A stretch of 10,514 nucleotides of DNA. Origin: Methylomonas sp. Lineage in GTDB: Bacteria > Pseudomonadota > Gammaproteobacteria > Methylococcales > Methylomonadaceae. The translations under genes were made by a program, and so were the position numbers. The stretch lies in contig JAQTYP010000081.1 in NCBI GenBank assembly GCA_028688235.1, forward strand, positions 1-10,514. Reading direction: 5' to 3'. Under the pieces are notes generated by a model. It was given only the letters and a program-made list of their open reading frames with translations. It did no database searches and was not told the DNA's origin. Positions 1-6,105 of the stretch are shown piece after piece; position 1 is the first letter of the stretch, and each line of letters opens with the position of its first letter.

Positions 1-772
1 GGGCCTGTTTGATGCGATCGGCCAGCAACAAACGGTTGGCAACGCCGGTCAGCGCATCGTAATGGGCGATATGATGCAATTTGGCTTCGTGTTCCTTTAA
101 ATAACTGATATCGGAAAACACGGCGACATAGCGCTGCACCTGGCCGCCGGCACCACGAATGACCGAGATCGACAACAACTCGGCATATATCTCGCCGGAT
201 TTCCGCCGATTCCAGATTTCACCGCGCCAGGCCCCTTGCTCGACCAGGATTCGCCACATCTCGGCATAGAAAGCCTTATGCTGGCGGCCTGAATTCAACA
301 GACTCGGGTTGCATCCCAATACCTCGTCCCGGCCATATCCCGTGATCCTGGAAAATGCCGGATTGACGTCGACGATCTTGTTACTGCAGTCGGTGATCAG
401 TATGGCTTCCTGGCTGTTTTCGAACACCCCGGCCGTGATGCGAAGGTTTTCTTCCGCCCGTTTCCGTTCGGTGATATCGGTCAACGTGATCACATGTGCG
501 GCCTGGTCGTGCCAGCGTATGGGCAGCGCCCGTAATTGCGCCCAAACGATGCCGCTGCTACGGACCAACTGCACGTCGGCGCATTCCGGACTATCCACGG
601 CAGGCAGGCCGCAGTTTTTACCGACCAGATCGTCCCGCCCCAACAATGAATAGGCCATCGCATTGGCATACAGCACGAAACCACATTCGTCCACGGCCAA
701 CACCCCATCGGTAACGACGTCCAGAATGGATTCGATCAGCCTCGGCTGCTGCCGGCCGCCAAGCGTCATCAT
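1..772 (-). CDS. PAS-PAS-GGDEF protein, 3' end beyond window (probable diguanylate cyclase)
   Basis: Reading from the ATG at 772 gives 257 open codons up to the window edge. Residues about 12-105 form a PAS domain ending in the typical linker TDITERKRAEENL. Residues about 112-228 form a second PAS (FENSQEAILITD, NPAFSRITGYGRDEVLG, GEIWNRRKSGE, AVFSDIS). From about 236, HYDALTGVANRLLLADRI is the start of a GGDEF domain, so the protein probably makes cyclic di-GMP. The GGDEF signature itself, and any EAL domain after it, lie outside the window. An in-frame TAG (775-773) sits directly before the ATG, so the start is 772 or the adjacent ATG at 769. A weak GGA lies about 8-10 bases upstream. The gene begins 25 bp after the kaiB-like stop and probably ends the same operon. 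No membrane segment is seen in the visible part, so it is likely cytosolic. The domain calls are firm; catalytic activity is not testable here. Confidence 0.88.
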   Translation of the reverse strand, partial: MMTLGGRQQPRLIESILDVVTDGVLAVDECGFVLYANAMAYSLLGRDDLVGKNCGLPAVDSPECADVQLVRSSGIVWAQLRALPIRWHDQAAHVITLTDITERKRAEENLRITAGVFENSQEAILITDCSNKIVDVNPAFSRITGYGRDEVLGCNPSLLNSGRQHKAFYAEMWRILVEQGAWRGEIWNRRKSGEIYAELLSISVIRGAGGQVQRYVAVFSDISYLKEHEAKLHHIAHYDALTGVANRLLLADRIKQA

Positions 773-797
773 CTAAAGAGTTCCATTTCGCGAACGA

Positions 798-1088
798 TCA
801 AGGGGAGGCCGGCAGGCGAGCTACGGCGAGCAAAGTCTCGGGTATATTGGTGAGTCCGTCGAGCACCTTGACCACGGGCTTGGGCTTTTCTCTGACCAAT
901 GTAGGCGTGGCAAAGATATCGTTGGCAACGGCTTTTTCCGGCGCGTCCAGGACTTCCACCAATTCCAGCTCCCAGCTGACATCCTTAAACTTTTCGGCCA
1001 GAGCAAACCTCAATTTGCAGATCTGCAGTTCCGTCTGGGCATCGATGCTGGCGACATACAAGGTGAAAAGAAACTGCGGTGAGCTCAT
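798..1088 (-). CDS. KaiB-like protein (thioredoxin-like fold, 96 aa)
   Basis: The protein is 96 residues, close to the usual KaiB length of about 100. It begins with the KaiB pattern FLFTLYVAS, continues through a helix to WELELVEVLDAPE (residues about 39-51), and carries the hallmark ATPTLV (60-65) followed by PVVKVLDGL. In cyanobacteria KaiB binds the KaiC ATPase and the kinase SasA, and its C-terminal half can refold. Both halves are present here, so it is a full-length member. No KaiC or KaiA is in the window, so a clock role cannot be assumed; many proteobacterial KaiB homologues are thought to act in stress or two-component signalling. The ATG at 1088 overlaps the preceding receiver gene's TGA (ATGA) and has AGGAG 7 bases upstream, implying translational coupling. 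Longer in-frame starts (to 1232) lie inside the upstream receiver gene and are rejected. It may interact with the half-KaiB fusion encoded just before it. Confidence 0.9.
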   Translation of the reverse strand: MSSPQFLFTLYVASIDAQTELQICKLRFALAEKFKDVSWELELVEVLDAPEKAVANDIFATPTLVREKPKPVVKVLDGLTNIPETLLAVARLPASP

Positions 1089-1597
1089 GCATGGACTCCT
1101 ACGGCCGTCCGGGTCAAGCGACGAATTTGAGCGGTGGATAAGGGTTTGACGGCTAGCTGGAACATCAGATTTTCCGAACGAGCGCGTTGCAATGATTCGG
1201 CATAATCTTCCGCAAAGGAGGTGATGATGCAAACCGGCGGAAGCGATTCATAGCGGTCTTGCAAGCGGCGCAAGGTCTCCAATCCGTCTATGCCCGGCAT
1301 CTTCAGGTCCAGGAAAACCATATCGGGCCGGTAACGCCCGGCGGCCTCGACGCCGGCCTGACCGTCGGCCACGCACTCGACTTGATAACCGACCGGAGAG
1401 AGCGCCAATTCGAAGGCGTCGCGCACACTGGCTTCGTCGTCTATCACCAAAACATGCTTGCTAGTGCTGAGCCGCCAGGTATCGTGGCCTAAACATTCAT
1501 CGAGAACATTACTCAAGCTTTCGACATGCTGCTGCGTTGCGTCGTCGACTTTGGCAACGTGAAGACTCACCACGAACTTGAGTTTGTCGCTCATCAT
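1085..1597 (-). CDS. half-KaiB-REC fusion response regulator
   Basis: Residues about 48-165 are a complete receiver domain: acidic pair D53/D54, phospho-acceptor D97 in FLDLKMPGIDG, T126 and K151 (KPL). It is about 60% identical by hand alignment to the REC protein encoded just upstream. There is no output domain after it. Residues 7-44 (KFVVSLHVAKVDD...DTWRLS) align without gaps to residues 5-42 of the downstream KaiB, sharing F, L, V, A, D, T, L, L, E, W, L at the same places. Only the first beta-alpha-beta half of KaiB is present; the ATPTL half is missing. The ATG at 1597 overlaps the previous gene's TGA. The second ATG at 1594 lies 7 bases after AGGAG, the same spacing as at kaiB, and may be the true start. 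The REC call is certain. The KaiB relationship of the N-terminus is a hand alignment and needs a profile search. Confidence 0.88.
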   Translation of the reverse strand: MMSDKLKFVVSLHVAKVDDATQQHVESLSNVLDECLGHDTWRLSTSKHVLVIDDEASVRDAFELALSPVGYQVECVADGQAGVEAAGRYRPDMVFLDLKMPGIDGLETLRRLQDRYESLPPVCIITSFAEDYAESLQRARSENLMFQLAVKPLSTAQIRRLTRTAVGVHA

Positions 1598-1971
1598 CGA
1601 TCTCCTAATACCATTCGGGCAATCTCGCGGATTTGCAAGGCATTCAAAGGTTTGGCGGCCAGTTGAAAAGCCAGTTGCTCTTCGCGGGCCTGTTTTAGCC
1701 TGGCCAGATATTCGCTGGCGAAGGCGGTAACGATATAGACCGGAATCGGCGTTTCGTATAAAGCCGCCAAGCGCCGCAAAGTCTCCACGCCGTCTATGCC
1801 GGGCATTTTCAGATCGAGGAAGATCAAATCCGGCCGGCGGCGTGCCGCCGCGCTGACGCCCGAAAGCCCATCCACCGCCAATTCCACGGTGTAACCCTGG
1901 GGAAGCAATGCCAGTTCGAAGGCGTCCCGCACGCCAGCTTCGTCGTCTATGACCAAAATGGTTTTAGCCAT
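1594..1971 (-). CDS. single-domain response regulator (REC only)
   Basis: This 125-residue protein is a CheY-like receiver with nothing else: ILVIDDE (acidic pair D9/D10), phospho-acceptor D53 in FLDLKMPGIDG, T82 in IVTAFA and K107 in AAKPLN. It should accept phosphate from the histidine kinase encoded immediately upstream, whose stop codon it overlaps by 8 bp. It would pass the signal by phosphotransfer or protein contact, since it has no DNA-binding or enzymatic domain. GAGGG lies 8 bases before the ATG. Its stop overlaps the start of the half-KaiB-REC gene. The two receivers are clearly tandem duplicates, sharing long identical stretches such as VRDAFELAL and FLDLKMPGIDG. Duplicated receivers behind one kinase suggest a branched pathway or a phosphate sink. 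The receiver call is certain; the partner is inferred from the overlap. Confidence 0.93.
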   Translation of the reverse strand: MAKTILVIDDEAGVRDAFELALLPQGYTVELAVDGLSGVSAAARRRPDLIFLDLKMPGIDGVETLRRLAALYETPIPVYIVTAFASEYLARLKQAREEQLAFQLAAKPLNALQIREIARMVLGDR

Positions 1972-3898
1972 GGTTAAGTCCCTCTATGTCAGTTTGATGC
2001 GGCAACAGCCGCAAGATGAAACAGCCGCCGCCGAGACTGCCATGATATTCCAGACTCCCTCCCACCTCTTCCGCCATCTGCCGGGAAACCGCCAGGCCCA
2101 GGCCCGTTCCTTCGCCCGGCGCCTTGGTGGTAAAGAAGGGATCGAATATTTGCGCGACCATGGCCGCCGCGACGCCAGGGCCGTTATCGCGGACGGCGAT
2201 TTCTATCGTATCTTCCCTCATGGCGACCGTGATGCACACCTCGCGCGGTAGCTCGTGGTGCTTGATGCTGTCACGGGCATTGAGCAATAAATTCAGCAAT
2301 ATCTGTTGCAGGCCGTCGATATTGATGGCCGCCGGCGGCAAGCCGGCTTGCACACCGACATGCAATTCGATCTCTGCTTCCTTGTACTCCGCCTCGACCA
2401 GCGAAACGACGATGTCCAACGCACTATCGACCGCGGCTTCCTGTTTCTCAGGCAGGCTATGCCGGCCAAAAACCAACATGCTGCTGACGATGCGGGCTAT
2501 CCTGTCGACTTCCTTTTGCGCCTTGGTCAGCATTTGCCGAGGCTTGCCGTCTGCCATGCTCTCGTAGGCATAGTTAATGTATCCGCTGATGCCCATCAAC
2601 GGATTATTGACTTCGTGCGCGATACCGCCGATCAGCGTCCCCATCGCCGCCAGTTTTTCCTGTCTGATCAATTTGGCCTGGGATTGTTTCAAGGCCCGCT
2701 CGGCTTGCTTGCGCTGGCTGATGTCCAGGCAGAACGAGAAACTGTATTCTTCTTCACCCACCGCCAGATAATTAGTCGTCAGCTCCACCGGAAAAATCGT
2801 GCCATCCTTGCGCCTGTGCAGCGACTCGAAGGTGCGCACGCCCTTTGCCTTGTTTTCTTTCCAATGTTCGTCCCAGCCCGCGGCCGAAAGATTCGGGTCG
2901 AAATCCCAAACCTTAAGCCCGGAAATCTCTTCGCGGCTATAACCCAGACTGTTTCGGGCATATTCGTTGAGCTCGGCCACCTCGCCCAAGCGATTGACCC
3001 AGAAATAAGCGCAGCGACTGGTATTGATCGCGGTATGCGCCAATTGCAAGCGGCGCCGGGTATCGGCATGTTCGTGGTTGTCCCAATTGGTGCCTATCAT
3101 CCGCACAGGAGCTCCCGTTTCGTCCCTGATTACCACGGCGTGACCCTTGATATGGCGAATCTCGCCGTTCGGCCATACCACGCGAAACTCGGGCTCGTAA
3201 TCCCTGATGCCGGCAATGGCGTCCTGCAAGGCCACTTCCGTAACGGCTATATCGTCCGGATGCAGGCGCGAAGACCACGCATCGTAGGCACCGGAAAAAG
3301 CCTGCCTATTGGCGCCGTATAGCGCGAACATCGTATCGTCCCAGATCAGCTCACGGGTCAGGATATTGTAATCCCAAATACCGACCTGCCCCGAAGCGGC
3401 TGCCAACTTCAAACGCTGCTCGCTGGTTTGCAAGGCAGCCTGAGTCTTCTGCAATTGTTCTATGGTGTTAACCAGCGAGCGACTTTGTCTTTCGACCTCG
3501 ATTTGCAATTGTGCCGGGCTACGTAATGTCAAGGCCTGAGGGACGATACGATACGCCATGTAAGCGGTAGCAACCGAGATAATGGCCGTAAAGGCCTTCA
3601 CCAAGCCATCCAGCCAATACCAGGGCTGCCAGATCATCACGATGGAAAGTAGATGCGTGGTCCCGCAAGCGACGATGAACAGGCCGAACATCGCAAACAA
3701 CCACGGATAAGGCAAATCGCGACGTTTTTTGACGAAGTAAGCCAATGTCAGCGGAATGGAGTAATAGGCAAGCACGACGGCCGCATCCGAGACGACATGC
3801 AGCCATAACAAGCTGGGGGTCCAGCTCAGGCAATAACCGTGCGGCATGAAGCCCTGGGTTCCCAAAAAATCGATCAGCGCTTGCATGCTTATGGTCAC
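1964..3898 (-). CDS. ethylene-receptor-like membrane sensor histidine kinase (ETR-type domain-PAS-PAS-HisKA-HATPase)
   Basis: The 644-residue protein starts with three membrane segments (about 30-55, 66-90, 95-118) that match the ethylene-binding domain of plant ETR1 and cyanobacterial homologues. D38, Y45, I75, C78 and H82 fall at the same spacing as ETR1 D25, Y32, I62, C65 and H69, the Cu(I)/ethylene site residues. Flanking text also matches (YYSIPLTLAYFVKK, VKAFTAIISVATA). A coiled coil (about 130-162) leads to PAS domains at about 163-280 and 285-397. HisKA follows with H428 in GGIAHEVNNPL, then HATPase_c with N540 (NLLLNARDS), DNGPGV (571-576) and GEGTGLGL. There is no receiver on the protein; two receivers are encoded directly downstream. 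The start is GTG at 3898; ATG at 3886 (MQALIDF) is an alternative, and neither has a clear Shine-Dalgarno. Ligand identity is inferred from the conserved residues only. Confidence 0.93.
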   Translation of the reverse strand: MTISMQALIDFLGTQGFMPHGYCLSWTPSLLWLHVVSDAAVVLAYYSIPLTLAYFVKKRRDLPYPWLFAMFGLFIVACGTTHLLSIVMIWQPWYWLDGLVKAFTAIISVATAYMAYRIVPQALTLRSPAQLQIEVERQSRSLVNTIEQLQKTQAALQTSEQRLKLAAASGQVGIWDYNILTRELIWDDTMFALYGANRQAFSGAYDAWSSRLHPDDIAVTEVALQDAIAGIRDYEPEFRVVWPNGEIRHIKGHAVVIRDETGAPVRMIGTNWDNHEHADTRRRLQLAHTAINTSRCAYFWVNRLGEVAELNEYARNSLGYSREEISGLKVWDFDPNLSAAGWDEHWKENKAKGVRTFESLHRRKDGTIFPVELTTNYLAVGEEEYSFSFCLDISQRKQAERALKQSQAKLIRQEKLAAMGTLIGGIAHEVNNPLMGISGYINYAYESMADGKPRQMLTKAQKEVDRIARIVSSMLVFGRHSLPEKQEAAVDSALDIVVSLVEAEYKEAEIELHVGVQAGLPPAAINIDGLQQILLNLLLNARDSIKHHELPREVCITVAMREDTIEIAVRDNGPGVAAAMVAQIFDPFFTTKAPGEGTGLGLAVSRQMAEEVGGSLEYHGSLGGGCFILRLLPHQTDIEGLNHG

Positions 3899-3914
3899 GC
3901 CATTGCTTTGAAGG

Positions 3915-3938
3915 AAATACCCATTCCGCCAGGTATTT
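3915..3938 (-). repeat. short inverted repeat upstream of the kinase start
   Basis: The 7-bp perfect arms AAATACC (3915-3921) and GGTATTT (3932-3938) are separated by 10 bases. In the minus-strand transcript the hairpin would end 17 bases before the GTG start at 3898, close enough to affect ribosome access. Its effect is unknown, and the arms are AT-rich, so stability is modest. Confidence 0.4.
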
Positions 3939-3948
3939 GTTTAGACCT

Positions 3949-3975
3949 TTGCCACGCCAAAGGGGAGCGTGGCAA
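3949..3975 (-). repeat. 9-bp inverted repeat (leader hairpin)
   Basis: The perfect arms TTGCCACGC (3949-3957) and GCGTGGCAA (3967-3975) flank a 9-base loop. In the minus-strand RNA this would be a stable GC-rich hairpin about 50 bases before the kinase start. No run of U follows it, so it is not a standard intrinsic terminator. It could be an RNA regulatory or stabilising element, or a protein-binding dyad. Confidence 0.5.
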
Positions 3976-4015
3976 CGCTGCCCGTGCAGGGCATAAGCAA
4001 GAAAGTGACATCAGA

Positions 4016-4045
4016 CGCTATCGACTATACCCGACTTCGATAGCG
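4016..4045 (-). promoter_or_regulatory. 9-bp dyad overlapping a possible -10 (candidate operator)
   Basis: The perfect arms CGCTATCGA (4016-4024) and TCGATAGCG (4037-4045) are separated by 12 bases. On the minus strand the hexamer TATAGT (4029-4024) lies in the spacer and touches one arm, so a protein bound to the dyad would overlap RNA polymerase at this putative promoter of the ETR-kinase operon. No good -35 is visible. The dyad is seen directly; its role is inferred. Confidence 0.4.
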
Positions 4046-4169
4046 GCGATGCCTGAAATCTCGGGTTTTCCTGCCCCCTATAAGCGGTGTCCTCGTCCCC
4101 ACACGATATCGCCGAAATCTCACGAGATCACTCCTGCCGACAGGCACGAGGGCCAACCAAGCACGGTGT

Positions 4170-5030
4170 TCATCGCGCGGAAACGGCAACCGTGTCGATA
4201 CGGCGCCCAACCAGACGCAAGGCCTCGGCCACGCCGGCCCGCATGGTGGTACGACTGATGACGCTACTGAAATCGATGCCGGCCTGAGTCAAGTCCTGGC
4301 TGATGCCTATCATGACGATACGCGAGCCCAAAACTTGCGCGGCCTCGACCGCCCTCATGATATGGCGCGCCACGCTGTTGTCGAATAGCGGCACGCCGCT
4401 TAGATCGACCAAGGCGACGCTGGCGCCATGCCGGGTGATGGCTTCCAATAGCCGTTCGGTAAACAATCTGGCCTTTGTCGTATCCATCATGCCGACCAAT
4501 TGCATCAACAAGACGCTGTTCCATAGCAGAACCACCGGCATGGTCACTTCAGTCATTGCCTGATTTTGCTCGGCAATCAAGCGCTCACGGGTTTCGACGA
4601 ATGTTTCGAAAGCCAGAAGCGACAGGCAGTCCAGCACTTCGTCGACGATGCGGGAACATTTGCCTATCTGCTTGGCGGTGCCGTTTGCACTGTCTGCCAA
4701 ATGCCGGGACAGAATATTTTTCAGAACCAACAAAAATTGGCCGCAGTCCTTAGGCTTGAAGGCCTTTTTGGCACAATCGGCGCCGAAATCGCGAGCGACT
4801 TCGGCTAGTGGCGAACTGGCGATCATCCGGGCCGGCGTATCGCCGAGATCCCCGGCAAATATGCGGCTCAGTTGTTCCAGTATCAGCTCGGCCTGCAGCA
4901 GCTGTTCCTCCTGGTGAATCAAGCCGGGATAGGCGCGGGCCCAGATGCGCATGGACTCATGGGTCCATTCGTGTGCTATTTCAGCACGGTGATGTACTAA
5001 TATTCGGGTGATCGGAGCCAAAGAATTCAT
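4170..5030 (-). CDS. RsbR-like protein (RsbRD-type N-terminus + STAS)
   Basis: The 286-residue protein has a helical N-terminal region (about 10-155) like the RsbRD N-terminal family and a C-terminal STAS domain (about 160-272). The STAS part shows the RsbR pattern of VTMPVVLLWNSVLLMQLVG, VALVDLSGVPLFDNSVARHI, then GIDFSSVISRTTMRAGV. In Bacillus, RsbR proteins build the stressosome with RsbS and release the kinase RsbT on stress. No RsbS, RsbT or phosphatase gene is in the window. The position usually held by the phosphorylated Thr (DT.V in RsbR) is N218 here, with S219 next to it. The ATG at 5030 has AGAGGAA about 8 bases upstream. A promoter-like -10 and an activator-like dyad lie about 100-165 bp upstream. 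No membrane segment is seen. Family membership is fairly sure; partners are unknown. Confidence 0.85.
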   Translation of the reverse strand: MNSLAPITRILVHHRAEIAHEWTHESMRIWARAYPGLIHQEEQLLQAELILEQLSRIFAGDLGDTPARMIASSPLAEVARDFGADCAKKAFKPKDCGQFLLVLKNILSRHLADSANGTAKQIGKCSRIVDEVLDCLSLLAFETFVETRERLIAEQNQAMTEVTMPVVLLWNSVLLMQLVGMMDTTKARLFTERLLEAITRHGASVALVDLSGVPLFDNSVARHIMRAVEAAQVLGSRIVMIGISQDLTQAGIDFSSVISRTTMRAGVAEALRLVGRRIDTVAVSAR

Positions 5031-5130
5031 GACGACGGTTCCTCTTTTAATCTGGTGGTGGTTTCAGTTCGTATTCGAAGCCATAGACTCGAATAAGCCG
5101 GCATCCCTCCCAGCAGCTTTTTCGACGAAA

Positions 5131-5138
5131 CTATAGTA
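5131..5138 (-). promoter_or_regulatory. putative -10 element of the RsbR-like gene
   Basis: The minus strand reads TACTATAG (5138-5131), so TACTAT (4-5 of 6 matches to the sigma-70 consensus) would place transcription start near 5126, with a leader of about 95 bases before the ATG at 5030. No good -35 lies 16-18 bp upstream, which fits an activator-dependent promoter. Confidence 0.4.
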
Positions 5139-5180
5139 TGCGAGCGACGACGCCCACAATCAGCCAAACCCGAACATCAC

Positions 5181-5194
5181 TAGGATTTGTCCTA
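5181..5194 (-). promoter_or_regulatory. TAGGA-N4-TCCTA dyad, candidate activator site
   Basis: The perfect 5-bp inverted repeat TAGGA-CAAA-TCCTA (minus strand) is centred at 5187.5, about -61.5 from the start predicted by the -10 at 5138-5133. That size and arm spacing are of the kind bound by NarL/FixJ/RcsB-type dimers, and the next gene upstream encodes such a regulator. The dyad is seen; the binding factor is inferred. Confidence 0.4.
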
Positions 5195-5416
5195 CAGAAA
5201 GCGTCTCACAGATATCAAAAAGAACAGGCACGAGCGCAAAAAGCCGGCACCGACACCGCAGTTGGCCGAAAAATATACGATACAAATCAGACTGTTGAGT
5301 CAATTTTTCCTTTCACCCTTCGGATATCGATCGGAAGTCGACAACGATTGGAAAAATTTTCGTGATTTTCGTGGGCGAAATGATTTTTGTAGTGTTTGAC
5401 GACAAATCCAATCATT

Positions 5417-5435
5417 CGGGACGGTTTCCATCCCG
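5417..5435 (-). terminator. stable hairpin after the NarL-type regulator gene (weak terminator candidate)
   Basis: The minus-strand RNA can form CGGGAUGG-AAA-CCGUCCCG, an 8-bp stem with one G-U pair and a 3-base loop, starting 32 bases after the regulator stop codon. No U-tract follows (the next bases are AATGATTGG), so it may be a 3'-end stabiliser or a Rho-assisted end rather than a standard intrinsic terminator. Confidence 0.4.
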
Positions 5436-5466
5436 CGCTGGTGAAAGACTGGATCGGGGTGACTGG

Positions 5467-6099
5467 CTAAACCGCCATGCCGTGGGCTATCGCGTATTGC
5501 ATCAACTTGACGTCGCTATCGATATGCATTTTCTGCATCAACCGAGCCTTGTGAGTGCTGACGGTCTTATTGCTGATTTCCAGTTCCTCGGCAATTTCCT
5601 GGACCTTCTTGCCCTGAGCCAGCATCCGCAAAATCATCAACTCGCGCGGCGACAACATTTCGTGCGGCACGACCGGGGCCGCATGGCTAACTTCGAAGGC
5701 TATGCTTTCGGCGATATCACCCGTGATATAACGCCCACCGGCCGCCACCTTGCGGATGGCACCGAGCAAATCTTTAGGCGAGCTGTCCTTGGTGATGTAA
5801 CCTGCGGCACCTGCCTTGAGCTTGCGCTTGGCGATCTGTGGTTCGTTGTGCATGCTGAGCACGAGGATAGGCGGAGGAGCAGAGAATTCCCGAATTTTAG
5901 CGATCAAATCGACGCCGTGCAGACCGGGAATGGAAATATCCAACAAAATCAGATCAAAGGGCTCCTTATCGAGTTTAGCCAGCACATCATCGCCGCAGCC
6001 GGCTTCGCCGGCCACGACAATGTCGTCTTCACCTTCGAAAAGCTGTTTAAGGCCTTCCCGCATCAATACGTGATCATCGACAATCAGCAAACGTATCAT
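5467..6099 (-). CDS. NarL/FixJ-family response regulator (REC-HTH_LuxR)
   Basis: The protein is 210 residues, the normal length for this family. The receiver (about 1-118) has the acidic pair D8/D9, phospho-acceptor D54 (LILLDISIPG), S82 in LSMHN and K104 (GYITKD). The LuxR-type helix-turn-helix (about 147-205) reads LSPRELMILRML, then VQEIAEELEISNKTVSTHKARLMQKM, the standard recognition-helix layout. It should dimerise when phosphorylated and activate or repress transcription. The gene lies 100 bp downstream of a HisKA_3 kinase, the kinase class that pairs with NarL-type regulators, so the two are a likely pair. AAGGA lies 3 bases before the ATG at 6099. A candidate target dyad is in the next downstream gap, ahead of the RsbR-like gene. 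All key residues are intact; the target genes are inferred. Confidence 0.95.
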   Translation of the reverse strand: MIRLLIVDDHVLMREGLKQLFEGEDDIVVAGEAGCGDDVLAKLDKEPFDLILLDISIPGLHGVDLIAKIREFSAPPPILVLSMHNEPQIAKRKLKAGAAGYITKDSSPKDLLGAIRKVAAGGRYITGDIAESIAFEVSHAAPVVPHEMLSPRELMILRMLAQGKKVQEIAEELEISNKTVSTHKARLMQKMHIDSDVKLMQYAIAHGMAV

Positions 6100-6105
6100 C
6101 TATCC

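Larger units (their letters stand above)
3899..4169 (-). other. 271-bp leader region before the ETR-like kinase operon
   Basis: I see no gene here on either strand. It separates the RsbR-like gene from the ETR-like kinase and holds three inverted repeats (listed separately) and a TATAGT hexamer at 4029-4024 that could be a -10. No convincing -35 sits 16-18 bp before it. No U-tract follows any hairpin, so no intrinsic terminator for the RsbR-like gene is evident, and read-through is possible. Confidence 0.5.
5031..5466 (-). other. 436-bp intergenic region with promoter and hairpin elements
   Basis: There is no convincing gene on either strand. Short plus-strand reading frames starting at 5138 and 5187 have low-complexity, family-less translations and no ribosome site. 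Going with minus-strand transcription, the region contains a hairpin after the NarL-type regulator gene (5435-5417), an 8-base direct repeat TTTTCGTG at 5357-5364 and 5366-5373 (9-base period), a 14-bp dyad (5194-5181), a -10-like element (5138-5133) and the Shine-Dalgarno of the RsbR-like gene (5045-5039). Confidence 0.55.

Noticed and set aside
1089..1232. Extended N-terminus for the KaiB-like protein
   Set aside because: It lies in another frame of the upstream receiver gene; the ATG at 1088 has AGGAG at 7 bases and gives the normal KaiB length.
2306..3322. 338-codon plus-strand frame inside the ETR-like kinase gene
   Set aside because: It is antisense to PAS and kinase domains with all motifs intact, and its translation looks like shadow coding.
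3895..3903. ATG-GCG-TGA minimal frame overlapping the kinase GTG start
   Set aside because: Two codons with no ribosome site; expected often by chance.
5272..5303. TTGACT (5303-5298) with TATATT (5277-5272) as a minus-strand promoter
   Set aside because: The 20-bp spacer is too long for a normal sigma-70 promoter, and the alternative TATCGT gives only 15 bp.
5138..5399. Short plus-strand frames in the gap before the RsbR-like gene
   Set aside because: No ribosome site, biased composition, no recognisable fold; the region has promoter-like features on the other strand.
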